DNA of 64,000 bases, taken from Isoetes taiwanensis. Lineage: Eukaryota > Streptophyta > Lycopodiopsida > Isoetales > Isoetaceae. Positions 1 through 11,695 of this stretch are shown piece by piece (position 1 is the first letter of the stretch; each line of letters starts with the position of its first letter). The stretch is taken from positions 6,014,001 through 6,078,000 of the forward strand of contig JAJEKV010000064.1 in NCBI GenBank assembly GCA_021234155.1, written 5' to 3'. Under the pieces are notes generated by a model, which was given only the letters and a program-made list of their open reading frames with translations, did not search any database and was not told the DNA's origin. The position numbers and the translations under genes are program-made.

Positions 1-24
1 GATTTGGGGCAACGAAGACAAATA

Positions 25-110
25 GGAAACCGGTGAAGCAACTCAGTTTTGTAGAGCAGAGTATGCTGGAAACCGGTGAAGCAGCTCAGTTTTGTAGAGC
101 AGAGCATGCT
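25..110. repeat. 43-bp direct tandem duplication
   Basis: Two adjacent 43-bp copies (25-67 and 68-110), each beginning GGAAACCGGTGAAGCA, differ at only two or so positions. No coding content is apparent. Confidence 0.9.
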
Positions 111-303
111 GGAATTCATCTGGTATTTTATAAGGATACATGATATACAAGAAGTTGCTTGTGCTTGTAGGGGTATTTTATTTGACATGCTTGCATTTCC
201 TCATGATTGCAGAAGGCACAGTTCATCCTTAGAACTTTGAAGGCTATAGCTTGTGCTTTCTGTGAAGTAAAGCGAGAAGAGTGCAGGATTGGATTTGATG
301 TGG

Positions 304-864
304 TTAAATTGGGCGGTCGCCAGATTTAACTTGTATCGGCAGACGCTTTCTTTGACTTTCTTTTCAAACACACAGGGAAATGTTTGGAGTGGGTGCCAAA
401 TTTGCTTAGCAAAACTTCTGTTTTGAAGTTTATGGAGGCTAAATTGGGCAGTCGCCAAATTTAACTCCATAACATATGCTTTGTTTGGATTCTTCAGATG
501 AAACGAAGCTTACCTTATGCTTTATATTTGTTGACGGTAAGTTGGGCGGACTTCATTGGCTTCATGTCTTTCCTTAAATTGCAGATTCGCTGAAGTATTT
601 CACAGAAGAAACCCACCATCTAGAGAGCTTGTTTTGTTAGAGTGCAGGTGCTTGTCTATGAAGTGTAGGTGCAAAAGAACGCGAATCAGTTCAGACAGAT
701 CTAGGTTTTCTGGAGAGCCACTGCATCAATTACCTATTCGAAGATACAGAGCAACCGTTGTTTGCTGCAAAGCTTGGGCTATTGAAATTGAAGTGTAAGT
801 GATTTCAATAACATAAACTTTTTAGATGAATTCGAGGAGACTAAATTGGGCGATCGCCCAATTT
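304..864. repeat. cluster of three near-palindromic motifs
   Basis: Three related palindromic motifs lie at 304-329, 440-463 and 843-864. The third is a perfect 22-bp palindrome centred on GCGATCGC with AAATTGGGC arms. The other two keep the TAAATTGGGC and CGCC..ATTTA halves with small mismatches. A weaker half motif (AAGTTGGGCGG) sits near 539. They could be binding sites or remnants of a dispersed repeat; no function is assigned. Confidence 0.75.
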
Positions 865-1004
865 CCTTCTATTGATTTAACTTTTATTGACCAGGGAGTT
901 GCATGTGTTTGATAGCAGAGAGCAGAATATAGCTTGATATTTGAATCAAGAAGAGGCTAGCAGACTCGGTAATAGCACTTCCGACCAGATATGGTTACAA
1001 GAGA

Positions 1005-1076
1005 AAATCCTTTCTCACTAAATCCCGTAAATCCTTTCTCACTAAATCCTGTAAACCCTTTCTCACTAAATCCCGT
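1005..1076 (+). repeat. 24-bp minisatellite, three copies
   Basis: Three 24-bp copies (1005-1028, 1029-1052, 1053-1076) read AAATCCTTTCTCACTAAATC plus a variable CCGT/CTGT end. In one frame they would encode NPFSLNPV repeats, but the surrounding frame has no other protein-like features. Confidence 0.9.
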
Positions 1077-1887
1077 AAATCCAGGCCACATAAATCTACA
1101 TCAAATCCGACCACAGATTCTAACTTCGGTTTCTAACTTCCAGCGGTTTGCTAAAACATCGCTCTCCTCTTGCAAGCCACGATCTCTATTTTATTCTTTT
1201 GCACATATGCACGCCTTCTTGCATGCTCAGTGCACGCCTTCTTGCATGCTCAGATCTGCCTTTTCAACAAAAATATTATCGACATTTGTTTTGCCATGTC
1301 ATCATGAGTGCATATTATGTTATGATTCAAAATGCTGGATGATGATTTCAACACAAGTCTTTGGTACTCCTACTATCTATGAATATAATCTGTAGTTTAT
1401 GTGTTGGAATGTTGTAAATATAATCTGTCGTTTATGTGTTGGAATGTTTCTCTTTTATTGGTTGCCTTAATCCTGGAGAATAAGGTAATATTTGTATGGA
1501 GCTTGCCAAAGTATCGAGTGATGCTATTATGTTCCATGGTTTCACTCCTAAAACCTTGTATTCTAGACAATTTAAATCACTTTGGGATGTTTATGGACTT
1601 GGAAAAAGTCCATATATAATGAAATTGTGCTTAATTAACCTCCCATCAGTTGAGTATGCTTAAACCACAAACAAACATAGGTTAATTTCAGGGCATCTTG
1701 AAGATGAGAATGCATTGCGCAATTCTGGAGCAAAGCATGCAAATATTTGGGCAAGAGGTACCCAAAGAATCCCATGACTGGACGTCATCCAGATTTTAAT
1801 TCAGTTGCCAACTTAGTAAAGTTTGCTTGTGAAGGTAAATCAGGTTTGCTTGGATATTGCACAGACATGATGCAATAAAGTGGTCAA

Positions 1888-3199
1888 TTGTTGGCCGAAA
1901 TTCACAGATTATTAAGGTGCATGTATGAACGAAATGAAGAATTTTGTAATTTAGCAAGAACAAGCATGTCAATGGAAAGTGCAATGAAGGAGAAAGAGAA
2001 GACAATCATAAAATTAAAAAATGACATATTGCAGCTTGAAGGTGATAAAATGCTTGCTAATTGTGTGTTGAAATTGATGCAGCGATGTGAGTCAAAGAGC
2101 AATCATGCAAATGACTTGAAGAGGAAACTTGTATGTGCTGAGAAGAGATTGGCCCGGATGAAGAGGACCCCTCTTGGATGGCGAGAAAGGAAGAAAGGAA
2201 AAAAACCAATTGAGAACTTGAATATGAGGTGTGGTGCTTCCAAGAGAAGAATTTATGCAATGAAGAATGTGTTAAACACAAAGAGGCCACACAACAGTTC
2301 AAGAGGTTTGTGATATTGCTGGGATCAGTAAGCAGGGCTACAAGTTGCTGTTCAAGCCATTTCATTCAACACAAAGAAAATTGTCATCCCTAGACCCTAC
2401 AACTTAGAGCTAATCAAAAGGAGGAAAGGCATTTCAGTAAGTGAAGTATTAGGAAGCATGCATTCTCTGGAATGCGGTTTTCCTGTTGCAGCTTCAGTTA
2501 CAGTTGGGAACAGTAAGGGCGCCAAAAAAACTAGAAAAGATCCCAAAAAAGGCTCAGGAGAGAGATATTCTTGGATTGCATGCCAAAAATAACGTGTGGT
2601 TTGAATTGGATAAGATTTTAAATTTCATGGTTGTTTATTATAACATACAAGAGGCAGAGGTGAATGGGCAACTCGAAATTTGCTTGAAGCTGGATGAGAT
2701 GGAGATGTCACACAGAACAAAGTACGAGAGAGTATCTATAACTCTGATGAACATAGCATTCACAAGCAATTATGATGAGGAAAGGAACAAAAAGAAGAAA
2801 ATTAGGGATCCAGATTGGTTTTCTGTGCAATCAGAAGACCATATTTGGTGGTTGGGCATATTCCAGGTTCAGAAAGAGAACTACAACGTTTTGAAATGGG
2901 TTTTTGATTAGACAGACATCCCAAGGCTGCTAGGTTTGCATGGCAATGGTGGGAAATTAAGTGTTGCAGACCATGATTTCTTTATTGTTAATTTCCATTT
3001 GGCATGTGTCCTGAAGACAGAAAAGGCTATGTATAACATAAGTTCTTCAGGTGCCAAGACTATAAGGAATTGTATTTATTGCTGCTATACATTGAAGGAG
3101 GAGAAGAAGAAAGGATCCAAGAGCACTCTCGACATAGCAGAAGATTCGACAGAGCAGCAATCCACAGTTGCATACATGGGTCGGAAGGATGAACCCTAA
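1888..3199 (+). pseudogene. decayed coding region, possibly from a DNA transposon-like gene
   Basis: Three collinear coding blocks in different frames: 1888-2313 (basic, Lys/Glu-rich, coiled-coil-like, with a KEKEKTIIKLKNDILQLEGD stretch), 2486-2911 and 2936-3199. A further out-of-frame piece near 2300-2390 reads QEVCDIAGISKQGYKLLFK. The last block contains FHLACVLKTEKAMYNIS followed by a CIYC pair. That arrangement (acidic or polar residue, Lys, then a CxxC) resembles proteins of uncharacterised transposon-like families in plant and animal genomes. That assignment is inference from pattern memory only. Frame changes and stops between blocks indicate decay, unless unrecognised introns separate them. 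There is no clear promoter and no terminal repeats. Confidence 0.4.
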
Positions 3200-3358
3200 A
3201 CTTTAAGATAGACTTTTCCTGCCATCATATATCCCACACGATCAGCTAAAAAAAAAGCACATCATATATAAGCAATTCCATATGAATTGCAATTGGTTTG
3301 GGTCCTCGTGGAGAAAGGAATCCCTTCTCCATATGGATCCATTCCTTTTGTCAAAAAA

Positions 3359-3438
3359 CTGGTTCAACCAACATCCTTTTGTTGATTGATGTTAAAAACT
3401 GGTTCAACCAATATTCTTTTGTTGATTGATATTAAAAA
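3359..3438. repeat. 40-bp tandem duplication
   Basis: Two 40-bp copies (3359-3398 and 3399-3438) begin CTGGTTCAACCAA and end TTAAAAA. They are followed by three shorter, looser copies of a TTTTCGTTGAATCTAC motif up to about 3540. Confidence 0.85.
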
Positions 3439-3613
3439 TTTTCGTTGAATCTACATTCATTCATGTTACAAGTTTTCGTTGAATCTACCATGTTACAAGT
3501 TTTTGTTGAATCTACCATTGTATACATTCATTCACGTTAATTTCTTTACTGAAATTTGGTGAAAGCCATTGGATGCACGTTTCAAAGCATGAAGTGCATT
3601 TTCAAAGTAAGAA

Positions 3614-3893
3614 TTCAACCCATGAAATCTTAAATCAAAGAAGTGTTTCATAGCATGGTATTCTAGACATGGTTACATTGTTTCTTGTTAAATTTAACCT
3701 ATTATGGGCACACCCATAGTTCAACCCATGGGATATTAAATGTAAGAAATGATTCGTACCATGGTTTTCTAGGCATGGTTACATTGTTTCTTGTTAATTT
3801 AACCTATTATGGGCACACCCATAGTTCAACCCATGGGATGTTAAATGTAACTAAGTGATTCATACCATGGGTTTTCTAGGCATGGTCACATAT
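3614..3893. repeat. about 106-bp tandem repeat, 2.6 copies
   Basis: Copies start at 3614, 3720 and 3825, each with TTCAACCCATG, and the two complete ones end with TATTATGGGCACACCCATAG. The third is truncated near 3893. Together with the 40-bp duplication this fills the gap between the decayed gene and the GC-richer segment at 3.94 kb. Confidence 0.9.
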
Positions 3894-4074
3894 ATTGAAC
3901 ATCAACCCATATATTGAACATTTGCAAAAATATTGAGGTGGGTGGCTTTGGTCCCGCGGGAAGAAATTGTATGCATGCAAACTTCCCTTTCTTCTCTTCG
4001 CTTCTTTCCCAAAATTTCGCCTCCCCCTCCTTTAGCTCCAATCCGTCCATCTTCCTCTCCCGAATTCGAGCTCC

Positions 4075-4331
4075 ATGGCCGGGACCAAGGTAACAGAGGC
4101 GAGACCTACTCTATTGTTCCTGCGAGCTCGACGCCAGCTCGATCAGAGTTTGTTTCTTCATCCGGTTACAGTGGTGGCTAGGTTCACTCCACCTGAAGTT
4201 GAGAAGCTTATTGAGGCTGGAGTTGTCTGTTCTTGCAGGGTCCTTGAATGGGTTGATCGAGCCTACCCAGATTAGGAGCGTATCCTGGAAATGAAGATGT
4301 ATGCCATGGAAGACGACCTGCATATAGAGCT
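4075..4331 (+). pseudogene. gene fragment, unrecognised
   Basis: A GC-richer segment has an ATG at 4075 in a fair context and reads on to a TAG at 4273-4275, with a protein-like stretch FTPPEVEKLIEAGVVCSCRV. Past the TAG the same frame continues as ERILEMKMYAMEDDLHIELR until about 4348. That looks like one exon broken by a single stop. I do not recognise the family. It lies upstream of the seryl-tRNA synthetase remnants, but I cannot show it belongs to that gene. Confidence 0.35.
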
Positions 4332-4348
4332 GAGGATGCCCCCCGCTT

Positions 4349-5271
4349 GAAGATCAAGCATATTGTCAGCCTTTCTGTATACTAGTTTATAGTTTTTTTT
4401 TTTTTAAGCACGCCAGCCTAACCAAGCATGCAACCCTCCTTGCAATTCTAACCTATCCACGTAGCACCTCCACCGCATCAAAAATTGAAGTGGCATTAAT
4501 TTTTACTGTAAGATCTATTTTTTTCTAAGATCTACGGTTAAGGAAATTAGAAAATGGGCAGAAATACGACACGGAGATACAAAAGGTCACGACCATAGTT
4601 TACCGCCTTTTGAACTCTGCGAGCAAGCCTAGAGTGATGGAGATAATTTGAAGCTATAGCCTAAAAAAGAAAAGCAACCTCTTTAGATGCCGCTTGGCCA
4701 TAAGTCGAGCCTCTGTCCTCGGATTTATTACCCCAAAAGCATGAGCCCATCGATTCTTCAACTGGGTATGCCCGATTTGAGCTTTATAAAAACCGCTTAT
4801 TTTAAGAGTGAGGCAAAAAAATTGCCTATCAGGTGAAGGTATGCCGTGAAGGGTTTTATTCATTTGCATACTTCGGCTATGGCTCTTGCATAGATTGTTC
4901 CGCGTACTGGCGAGATTCCCAAACCATTTGCCTGCTTCTAGCTCTTTTTTGAATTTGTAACTTCTGTCCTGCTTCAATATGAAAGTGGAACTCCACAAAT
5001 TCGCAGCTCCAAAAGCCCGCTCTGGACCATAGTGTTTTCACAAATCGAAAGCAGAGTGCTAATCCATTTCTGACTATTGCCCTGGGCCACGGCAATGGCA
5101 AGCACCATAGGAGTCGCCTTCAACCTTACCTTCGTTCACTATGCAGTCACAAAAATGCCGCATTGTCGGCCCACAATTCCGACATAAACAGCTCTCTTAT
5201 CCTGGTGGAATACGATTTCTGTGCAATGCTGTTTCTCAGTTGGAAAAGATACTGGAAGTGGACCAAGCTGG
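4349..5271. other. no gene recognised
   Basis: The stretch contains a T tract near 4394-4406 and several short frames on both strands, none of which resembles a known family. The segment 5141-5271 is open and runs into the first recognisable synthetase exon, but in a different frame. Confidence 0.5.
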
Positions 5272-7560
5272 CGAGCCAACATCGATTTTAAATGGATTCT
5301 TGATAACAAGGACGCAGTGGCTGCAAATATTCAGCGCAGGAAATCTGGACTGATGTTGATTTACTTGTGAAGCTTTATGAACAATCCTGTAATCTGACAG
5401 CGGTAAGCTACATTTCTATTGTTAAATTGGATACCATCTTGTATTGATGGTAAGAGCTTCATTCTCTTTTGAGATACTTGTGCATCTTTTAGATGGTCTT
5501 TCAACTCCATTCTGCAATAAATCCTGTATTTTTTTTATCCTAGATTTATAGATGATTTAAAGGGTTACAACGCGATTTTTTGGGCTGTTTTATGAAGGAC
5601 TTCTCAGATACCAGAACTGCTATATTCAGCCCGTAATTATAAGATCCTTCAGATATTGTCCTCATAATTGTAAGGTTTCATCATATATATGCCTCAAGAT
5701 GAGCTCTTATTCACGCTCAAGCATTGATCTAGTCTTGGGATCTGGGAATCAGAACAAAATGGTCTCCATATGCATAATTACTTGGTTGGAAACCATGCTG
5801 CCAAGTCTGAGATTTTCATCTGAGATGCATCCTTGATCTCAGCCACATATCATGTCCCATGTGATCAAAATCACAACACTTATTGTACTCATGTATGGTA
5901 TATCCTCTGGGTTTTTTATGACTTTGACCCAGTAGATATTTAGTTATCATATTCTTAAAATCAGTTGCTTTCTAGACTGTGAGGTTTCTATAAAGAGCAA
6001 GTTTTGCCACTGGAGGACCTTTCCAGAAGTGCTGAGCATGTATACAGTTTTTCTTATTATGTTTAGTGCTTATGCATTTGTTCTTAAAACAGATTCATGA
6101 ATAAAAGTTTGTTTCCTTTTGTTATAACTTTTCTAAGTCTGTGTAGCCTAACACAATCAAGAACTGTGTAATATCACAGAAAGTCAATAAGATGTGGCAG
6201 ATGCAATGAAAGGGAAGCTAGAGTTGTTACAGAGGCAAGAGCTTATAGAAGAAGGTATGTTGTACTCTGCTTTATAGATTGTTCCATACAATATTTGTAG
6301 TCATGCATTGCTTTTAGGTAAAGAATTAAAGGAGCAATTATCTGTTCTCGAGGCTAATCTCACATCAGTATCGGATGTGCTTCAGCGGTAAGGACAGAGG
6401 ATACCAAATATGAGCCGTCCGGATGTTCCCAATGGTTCAGAAGAAGCAGCAGTACTGCGGAACGTTGTATGCATCAGCTTAGGTTTTTTTTAACTTACGA
6501 AAGTAGAAAGACAAAGGTTTTTGAATAAGCATGGTAACATGCTTTGTTTGCATTGGGCTTGGTAGGTTGGACAGAAGAAGGATTTTGATTTTCCGATTAA
6601 AGATCATATAGAACTAGGACAGATATTGGATTTAATTGACTTTGAGGCAGCTGCTGAGGTTCATTCTAGAAAAATAGAGTTTGGAATTGAATGAGAACTA
6701 TCTTTGATGACTGATTTGCTGGAGTTTGTCTTTTCTTGCCTTCTTTCTCGCCTTACAGGTTAGCGGAAACAAATTTTATTACCTGAAGAATGGGGCAACC
6801 TTATTGGAGCTTGCTATTATCAATTGGTCATTGATAGAGCTGGTCAAAAGGGGTTTTACACCCCTTACTACCCCTGACCTAGTCTGTCCAACTGTTGTTG
6901 AGGTGTGGTTTCCAACGTCGAGGCCAGAATACCCATTATGGCTGTTAAATGAAAACGAACCTGTCAATGGTTAGTAAAAACTTCCAGAATGCTCCTCTTT
7001 CAACAAATTCGGGCATGTGCTATTTGATGATAGCAAATGGTATGGTTAATGGCTATGCATCTGAAAATCAACAGAGAATGCATCAATGCTTAAATTGTAA
7101 TTTTTTTGAAATACTCCTTTCACTATTCAGGTGTACTCTGTTGAAGGGATGGATCTTGCATTGGCTGGAACAGCAGAGATTCTTGTGGCTGGCATGTACA
7201 GGACTAAGTCGTTATCGCGAGGTAATATTGCTCATTTTGTGGTCAGCAATGTTTTAAATAAAGTAGAAAATCATTTGTCCTCTTTTTTGTTCAGATATCA
7301 AGTGCATCCATTGTACAGATTATCAAAGCAGATGTTTAAATATCCGGTACAGGGTATCTAGTGATGAAACAAAAACATCTAACAAAAGGGGAAAAGCAAC
7401 TTGCCGCCACTAAAATTTGTTCATACTCTAAATGCAACCACTTGTGCTGTGCCACGAATGATTCTTGGCATACTGGAGAATTTCCAACAGAGTGATGGTT
7501 CAGTCCTTGTTCCTGAGGTGCTACAACCTTTTATGGGAGAACTTAAAAGTATTTTGCCAA
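5272..7560 (+). pseudogene. SerRS: organelle-type seryl-tRNA synthetase pseudogene
   Basis: Class II seryl-tRNA synthetase charges tRNA-Ser; this copy matches the plant organellar form. Collinear exon-like blocks separated by introns can be read: 5272-5402 (IDFKWILDNKDAVAANIQRR, N-terminal coiled-coil arm), 6190-6254 (MKGKLELLQRQELIEE), 6318-6470 (GKELKEQLSVLEANL, then IPNMSRPDVPNG), 6566-6658 ([18 protein letters not shown]), 6759-6955 (FYYLKNGATLLELA, RGFTPLTTPDLVCPTVVE), 7131-7221 (VYSVEGMDLALAGTAEI) and 7295-7560 (CTDYQSRCLNIRYR, then [20 protein letters not shown], class II motif 3). The exons that should carry motif 2, between GTAEI and the CTDYQ block, are absent. There is an in-frame stop near 6390, and frame breaks lie near 5335, 6900 and 7315. 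Retained introns make it a duplicated or relict gene, not a processed copy. Confidence 0.88.
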
Positions 7561-8158
7561 ATTCCGCATCATGATATTTGATGCCTAGGTCAATATTTAT
7601 CCCAGTTTCTATGCTGTTACAAGTACTTGTACTTTACTGCTATTCTCCTTTGAGGGTTCTTCTGCGATTCCTGCAATTCTCAGAGCACTGCTTGGAAACA
7701 CTTACGCGTACACTAGAAGGCTTCCCAATATGAAAATGGAATGTAAACCTTACTATAGCAACTTGAATGGAATTGAGGATACGGATCTAATAGCTCCACA
7801 ATACACCTATATGAATGAATTGGGCTGATCTTTTGGATACCTTCACGTAAATGATTTCGAGTCACTCTTCTGTTCTTTTATGAATGCATCTTGTCTCTTT
7901 TTTACTCCAAAATGCTTGACATTCAAAAGAAGAAATTCTATTTGTCATCATGTCATCAAAAAGGTTTAATGATGGATTAACTTGATGCATGAATTCATTT
8001 TCTTAGTAATTATGCAATTAGATGTCATAAGAAAGATGATCCAACATTTCTTTCTATCGCATTAACCACAACAAATACAATTCAATTTATACTACTTTTT
8101 GCCCAATTTTTCTATACTTTTATTTTTTATAGCCTCTGGCGTGCCTTTTTGCTAGTTT
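7561..8158. other. no gene recognised; 3' flank of the synthetase remnant
   Basis: AT-rich sequence with no convincing frame. It ends at the (TA)n tract where the first retroelement unit starts. Confidence 0.5.
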
Positions 8159-8187
8159 TTATATATATATATATATAAATATATATT

Positions 8188-9168
8188 CACTGTCCCCTGA
8201 CTTGCATAATACTCCCTTGTCAGCTACACAAATTTGCAGCCTCACTTGTTGGTCTTGAGGCCCTTGGTTGGCAAGAAGGTAATTACCCTCTTGTATGCTT
8301 AAGTCCACACCCTATTGTTCTTAAGACCCTGGTGTGACGTAAAGGAAATTACCCTCTTTTAGGCCTAAAGGCACACTTTACTAAGATAATATTAACATTC
8401 TAAATACATACATTCTTCTACTAATCTAGTGTTATGACTGACCAATAGAATTCCACTTTTCATAAAAAACATTTGACAATTTGTTCTCACGAACAAGTTT
8501 GACATCTTTTAGAGTTGTCCTCTTGTTAACTTTGGATCACCATAGTAATTAGTGACCAACTTGTCTATATTACCATTGTGCATCATTAAGTATATCAAGA
8601 CTGTATGGGCCTTACAGCTTAACTTGAGGACATGGACTTGGAAAAGCTGGATATGAGGCACGCAAACTAAAGATGGTCATAACGCACCTTGATTGGCTAA
8701 ATTTTGATATTTTTACTTTATTAAAAGGAGACTCTGCATAGGCTAACACCCTCTAATCATGATACGTTCACCCACCAACTTTAACGTTTACTAGGAATAA
8801 TAGGGCCCTAATGGTTGACCACATATACTCTTTAAAGTATGGTTGTACAAGAAATGGACTATTAGGGTATATCACATTTATTGCCTGTTCACTGCCTGCG
8901 CGCAAATGATGCTCGAGCATAACCTAAGGAGCCGAAGTTAGGCTTTGCTCAAGAGCCTGAATACGGCCGACGGCGCCTATGCAGAAAGATTTGGTGAAAA
9001 AAGATGCACAGGACGATTTGGAGCAGAGGACCATACGCTTGGAATGACCAGTGGCTGGACTCTTCCAATAAAATTTCAAATCAAATCAAATCGAATATGA
9101 TCCTTTGCATAGACTGGTATTTTCTTCCTTCACTCTTGTTTGCTCTGTTCTCAGCTTTGCATGCGCCC
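8188..9168 (+). promoter_or_regulatory. 5' non-coding region of unit A with conserved hairpin
   Basis: About 1 kb without open frames is conserved nearly base for base in all four units (15836, 23459 and 31100 onward). An imperfect inverted repeat at about 8912-8956 pairs CTCGAGCATAACCTAA with TTAGGCTTTGCTCAAGAG around a GGAGCCGAAG loop. It is followed by a GC-rich patch (CGGCCGACGGCGCC) 200 bp before ORF1. It could be promoter or 5' UTR; no transcription start can be placed. Confidence 0.5.
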
Positions 9169-9170
9169 GA

Positions 9171-9796
9171 GAATGATCTGATTGGAGTTAAATAACGAAG
9201 AGGAGAATATTCTTAATGAATTCCTCAAGCTGTGCATTGACAGCCGCCCTGATTCTAGTTGTCCTTATATCAGAACAAAATGTGCTTGCTCTAAACCTAA
9301 TGAGCATTTGCAACAGAGGCTGCATATTTCGGCAGCTGATAAAGAGGAAGTTGATTTCATATTCTCCGGTAGAGCTGGAGTTCTAGCTGAATATTGTTTC
9401 TGTGAGGGTTGTTTGGAGTGTTTCTGGAAGGTTGATAACATGGGCAGGACAAAGGGCGCCCCTAATAGCAGTGCCACTAGAAATGACATTATCAAAGTTC
9501 TTACTAAGGCTGCATTGCTCAATGAGCATGGAAGGGCTGATGGCACTCCAACGAAGGATTTAGCAAAGAATACTTTGATGGATATGATTACCAAAGCTGG
9601 CCTCAACTCTGAACTGCAGAATGAGGTAAACAAAAGAACACAAAGTAGCGGTCTGCAACAAACACAGCTACGAGTTGGCAACTATGGAAAAAACAATAGC
9701 ACAAATGATGACATAGTGGAGCTAGCTGAGGACACACCTAAATGCATGTTCATGCAAGACCAAGACTCGGATGAGGAGGATCTGCCACTAAATCAG
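9171..9796 (+). pseudogene. ORF1, unit A
   Basis: Same protein as the better preserved copy in unit B. The region around the start (CAGAATGATACAG in units B and C) is altered here, so the first ATG is out of frame; the frame is open from 9182. Motifs present: the Cys cluster CPYIRTKCACSKP, a second Cys group CFCEGCLECF, a helix pair (NDIIKVLTKAALL and NTLMDMITKAGL) and an acidic stretch DQDSDEEDLPLNQ ending at an AG|GT donor. The altered start falls on CAG sites and may be a sequencing error. Confidence 0.6.
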
Positions 9797-10023
9797 GTCC
9801 CATTGCATGGTTATACTAGAAAAGACATGATGATTATTGATTTTGCTTGTTTGGTGTCTACAAAAGTTGATTTTGCTCTTATGAAAATTTCTCTATTCTT
9901 TGCTTAGCTAAAACTAATATGCTAATGGGCAAAGGGCGATAAGCCAAGGATCCCTACAGCTTACCTGACGCCCCTTACCCTGTTACCTTGATTAAAGCTA
10001 ATTGTGGTCATGTTTGGGTGCAG
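9797..10023 (+). other. spliceosomal intron after ORF1 exon 1, unit A
   Basis: The donor AATCAG|GTCCCA and acceptor GGGTGCAG|GTAACC are conserved in units A, B and D. The diverged sister element at 38279-38677 has the intron at the same place and phase (after codon LNQ, before VTGV). Read-through also leaves an open frame for about 110 nt. Confidence 0.6.
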
Positions 10024-11695
10024 GTAACCGGGGTTCCTTTTCCCATCTCTGTGTATCTGTTTCAGCTATCAAGTTTGCATGGATGAAGTTGCTTTCTCGA
10101 ACTTCTCTTAGTGCAGTTCTTGTTATGTTTTCCCTTAAAACATTTGTGTTTACGACATATGGTATGCTTCTTTATCTCCTCTATTTTGAGACAACGTAAT
10201 ACAACGATATAACTTGAATGAGATAAGTAAGTTTGCTGCCCTGTCTGCTAAGCAGCATAAACTATTTGAATGCTTGTCTATTCTATGTTTTTCATTTGAG
10301 ACTCATTACTATAATATGGAAATATGTTTTTTTTTTTTTTTTTTAAAAAAGGGAGGAGGTACTGCTATCTAATGCATGCATTGTTCAAACTTGATGCTGT
10401 CTGTATATGATGAGACTGCATGGATACTTTAGATAAACATAAACACGCGGGAACATTCTACAGCAGAGCAGCCTGATAGAATAAAGTCTTTGATGCATAT
10501 TTATCGTACATAATGGCATAGGCCTGAATAATGCATAGTTTACCGCTGATATATGGTGAAATGCAGGCATTAGATTGCAGTATTTATGTTCTTAAAGTAG
10601 CTCAAATAATCAGGGGAATGGCTTGCTTATATTCACCAAGCACATAGGCATGCAAATGTTTTATATTGCTTAAAAAAAATAACATATGGTGTTCACTACA
10701 CATTTCTTGGATCTAGGACTAGTTTGTACAACAGGTCGAGCAATGCATACAGTCCTGCACGTTATTTGATAACAGCATGCATGAGCATGTTTATGTTACT
10801 CGAAATTTCTGATATTTCTCTTTGTTCACTGCATACATTTACATGCAAGTATTCCTCGTGGCATGCAGAAATACCATGTTGTATTCCCTTAGCATTTCTT
10901 GAATTTTTGTCTTGGATGCACAATATAAAGGGGTAATGCACACAGTCCTGCATCATATGTGACTACTGGTATATGGATATAACCTCTCTGATTAAGGCAT
11001 ACCTTAGTAGTAGACCCAAACTATCGTCTTTAATCTCTTGCTGCATATCTTGGTTTTAGTACTACAAATGCCTACTGTTCTACCATTAATGCACCATACA
11101 TGAACAGTCTTAGCTAGACAGACCTTTCCTTCATGCCCCTTCTAATGACCTTTCATGATTTACTAGTATTTAAACCAGTATAGGATACTCCAAATCCTAG
11201 AAAAGTAACTACCTCTTTGGGCATAGGTATTTCATAAGGTTGTTGAATAAATCCCCCCGGTTATGCTACTTAAGTACAGAACACGATTAAAACCTAAACC
11301 TGAATCTTAAGAATATGCTACTGTTATCTCTCTAAGCTGCTAGCTAGTCTTACTGCTAACACCCCTAAGTTTATTATGACTTTGTAGTTTTCACTTCATA
11401 TGGTTCCTAATGGCTTCCCATGATTAAATGGGTCTGATAAGCTCTGATCTGGAAAGGTCACTGCATAGATAGCTATATATTCCTAGACTTCGGATTGCTA
11501 GTATAACTAGCATGAGTCTTAGGAACCATCATACGGAACAAACCTTTTGAGACCCTTATTTCCTGCTCCATGCATGATTCGATGCCCACATTAATCTTTT
11601 TACCTGGCACAATCTTTTTACTTGGCTATATTGGTTTACATGTTCTAAATAGCATAGCATGTTTTCTAATTCAGTGTCACTTTACTGAAATTTAG
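10024..11695. other. region between ORF1 and ORF2, unit A
   Basis: After the acceptor the frame reads VTGVPFPISVYLFQLSSLHG and then stops. The remaining roughly 1.6 kb has a T/A tract (10327-10350, variable length between units) and no convincing gene. It ends at the acceptor TGAAATTTAG|GAC of ORF2. It may be a long intron or an intergenic spacer. The same holds for 17671-19332, 25071-26961 and 32939-34673. Confidence 0.5.

Larger units (their letters stand above)
1..1887. other. non-genic left edge with short repeats
   Basis: No open frame here looks like a conserved protein. Besides the features listed separately, a 21-bp duplication (around 1206-1247, containing CACGCCTTCTTGCATGCTCA) and a roughly 32-bp duplication (around 1385-1448, containing TTTATGTGTTGGAATGTT) are visible. 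The sequence is AT-rich. Confidence 0.6.

Noticed and set aside
4654-5101. Two overlapping minus-strand frames upstream of the synthetase remnant
   Set aside because: Composition is not protein-like and no known repeat motif (for example PPR) could be read.
10385-10570. Minus-strand frame conserved in several units between ORF1 and ORF2
   Set aside because: No protein-like features; conserved because the units are near identical.
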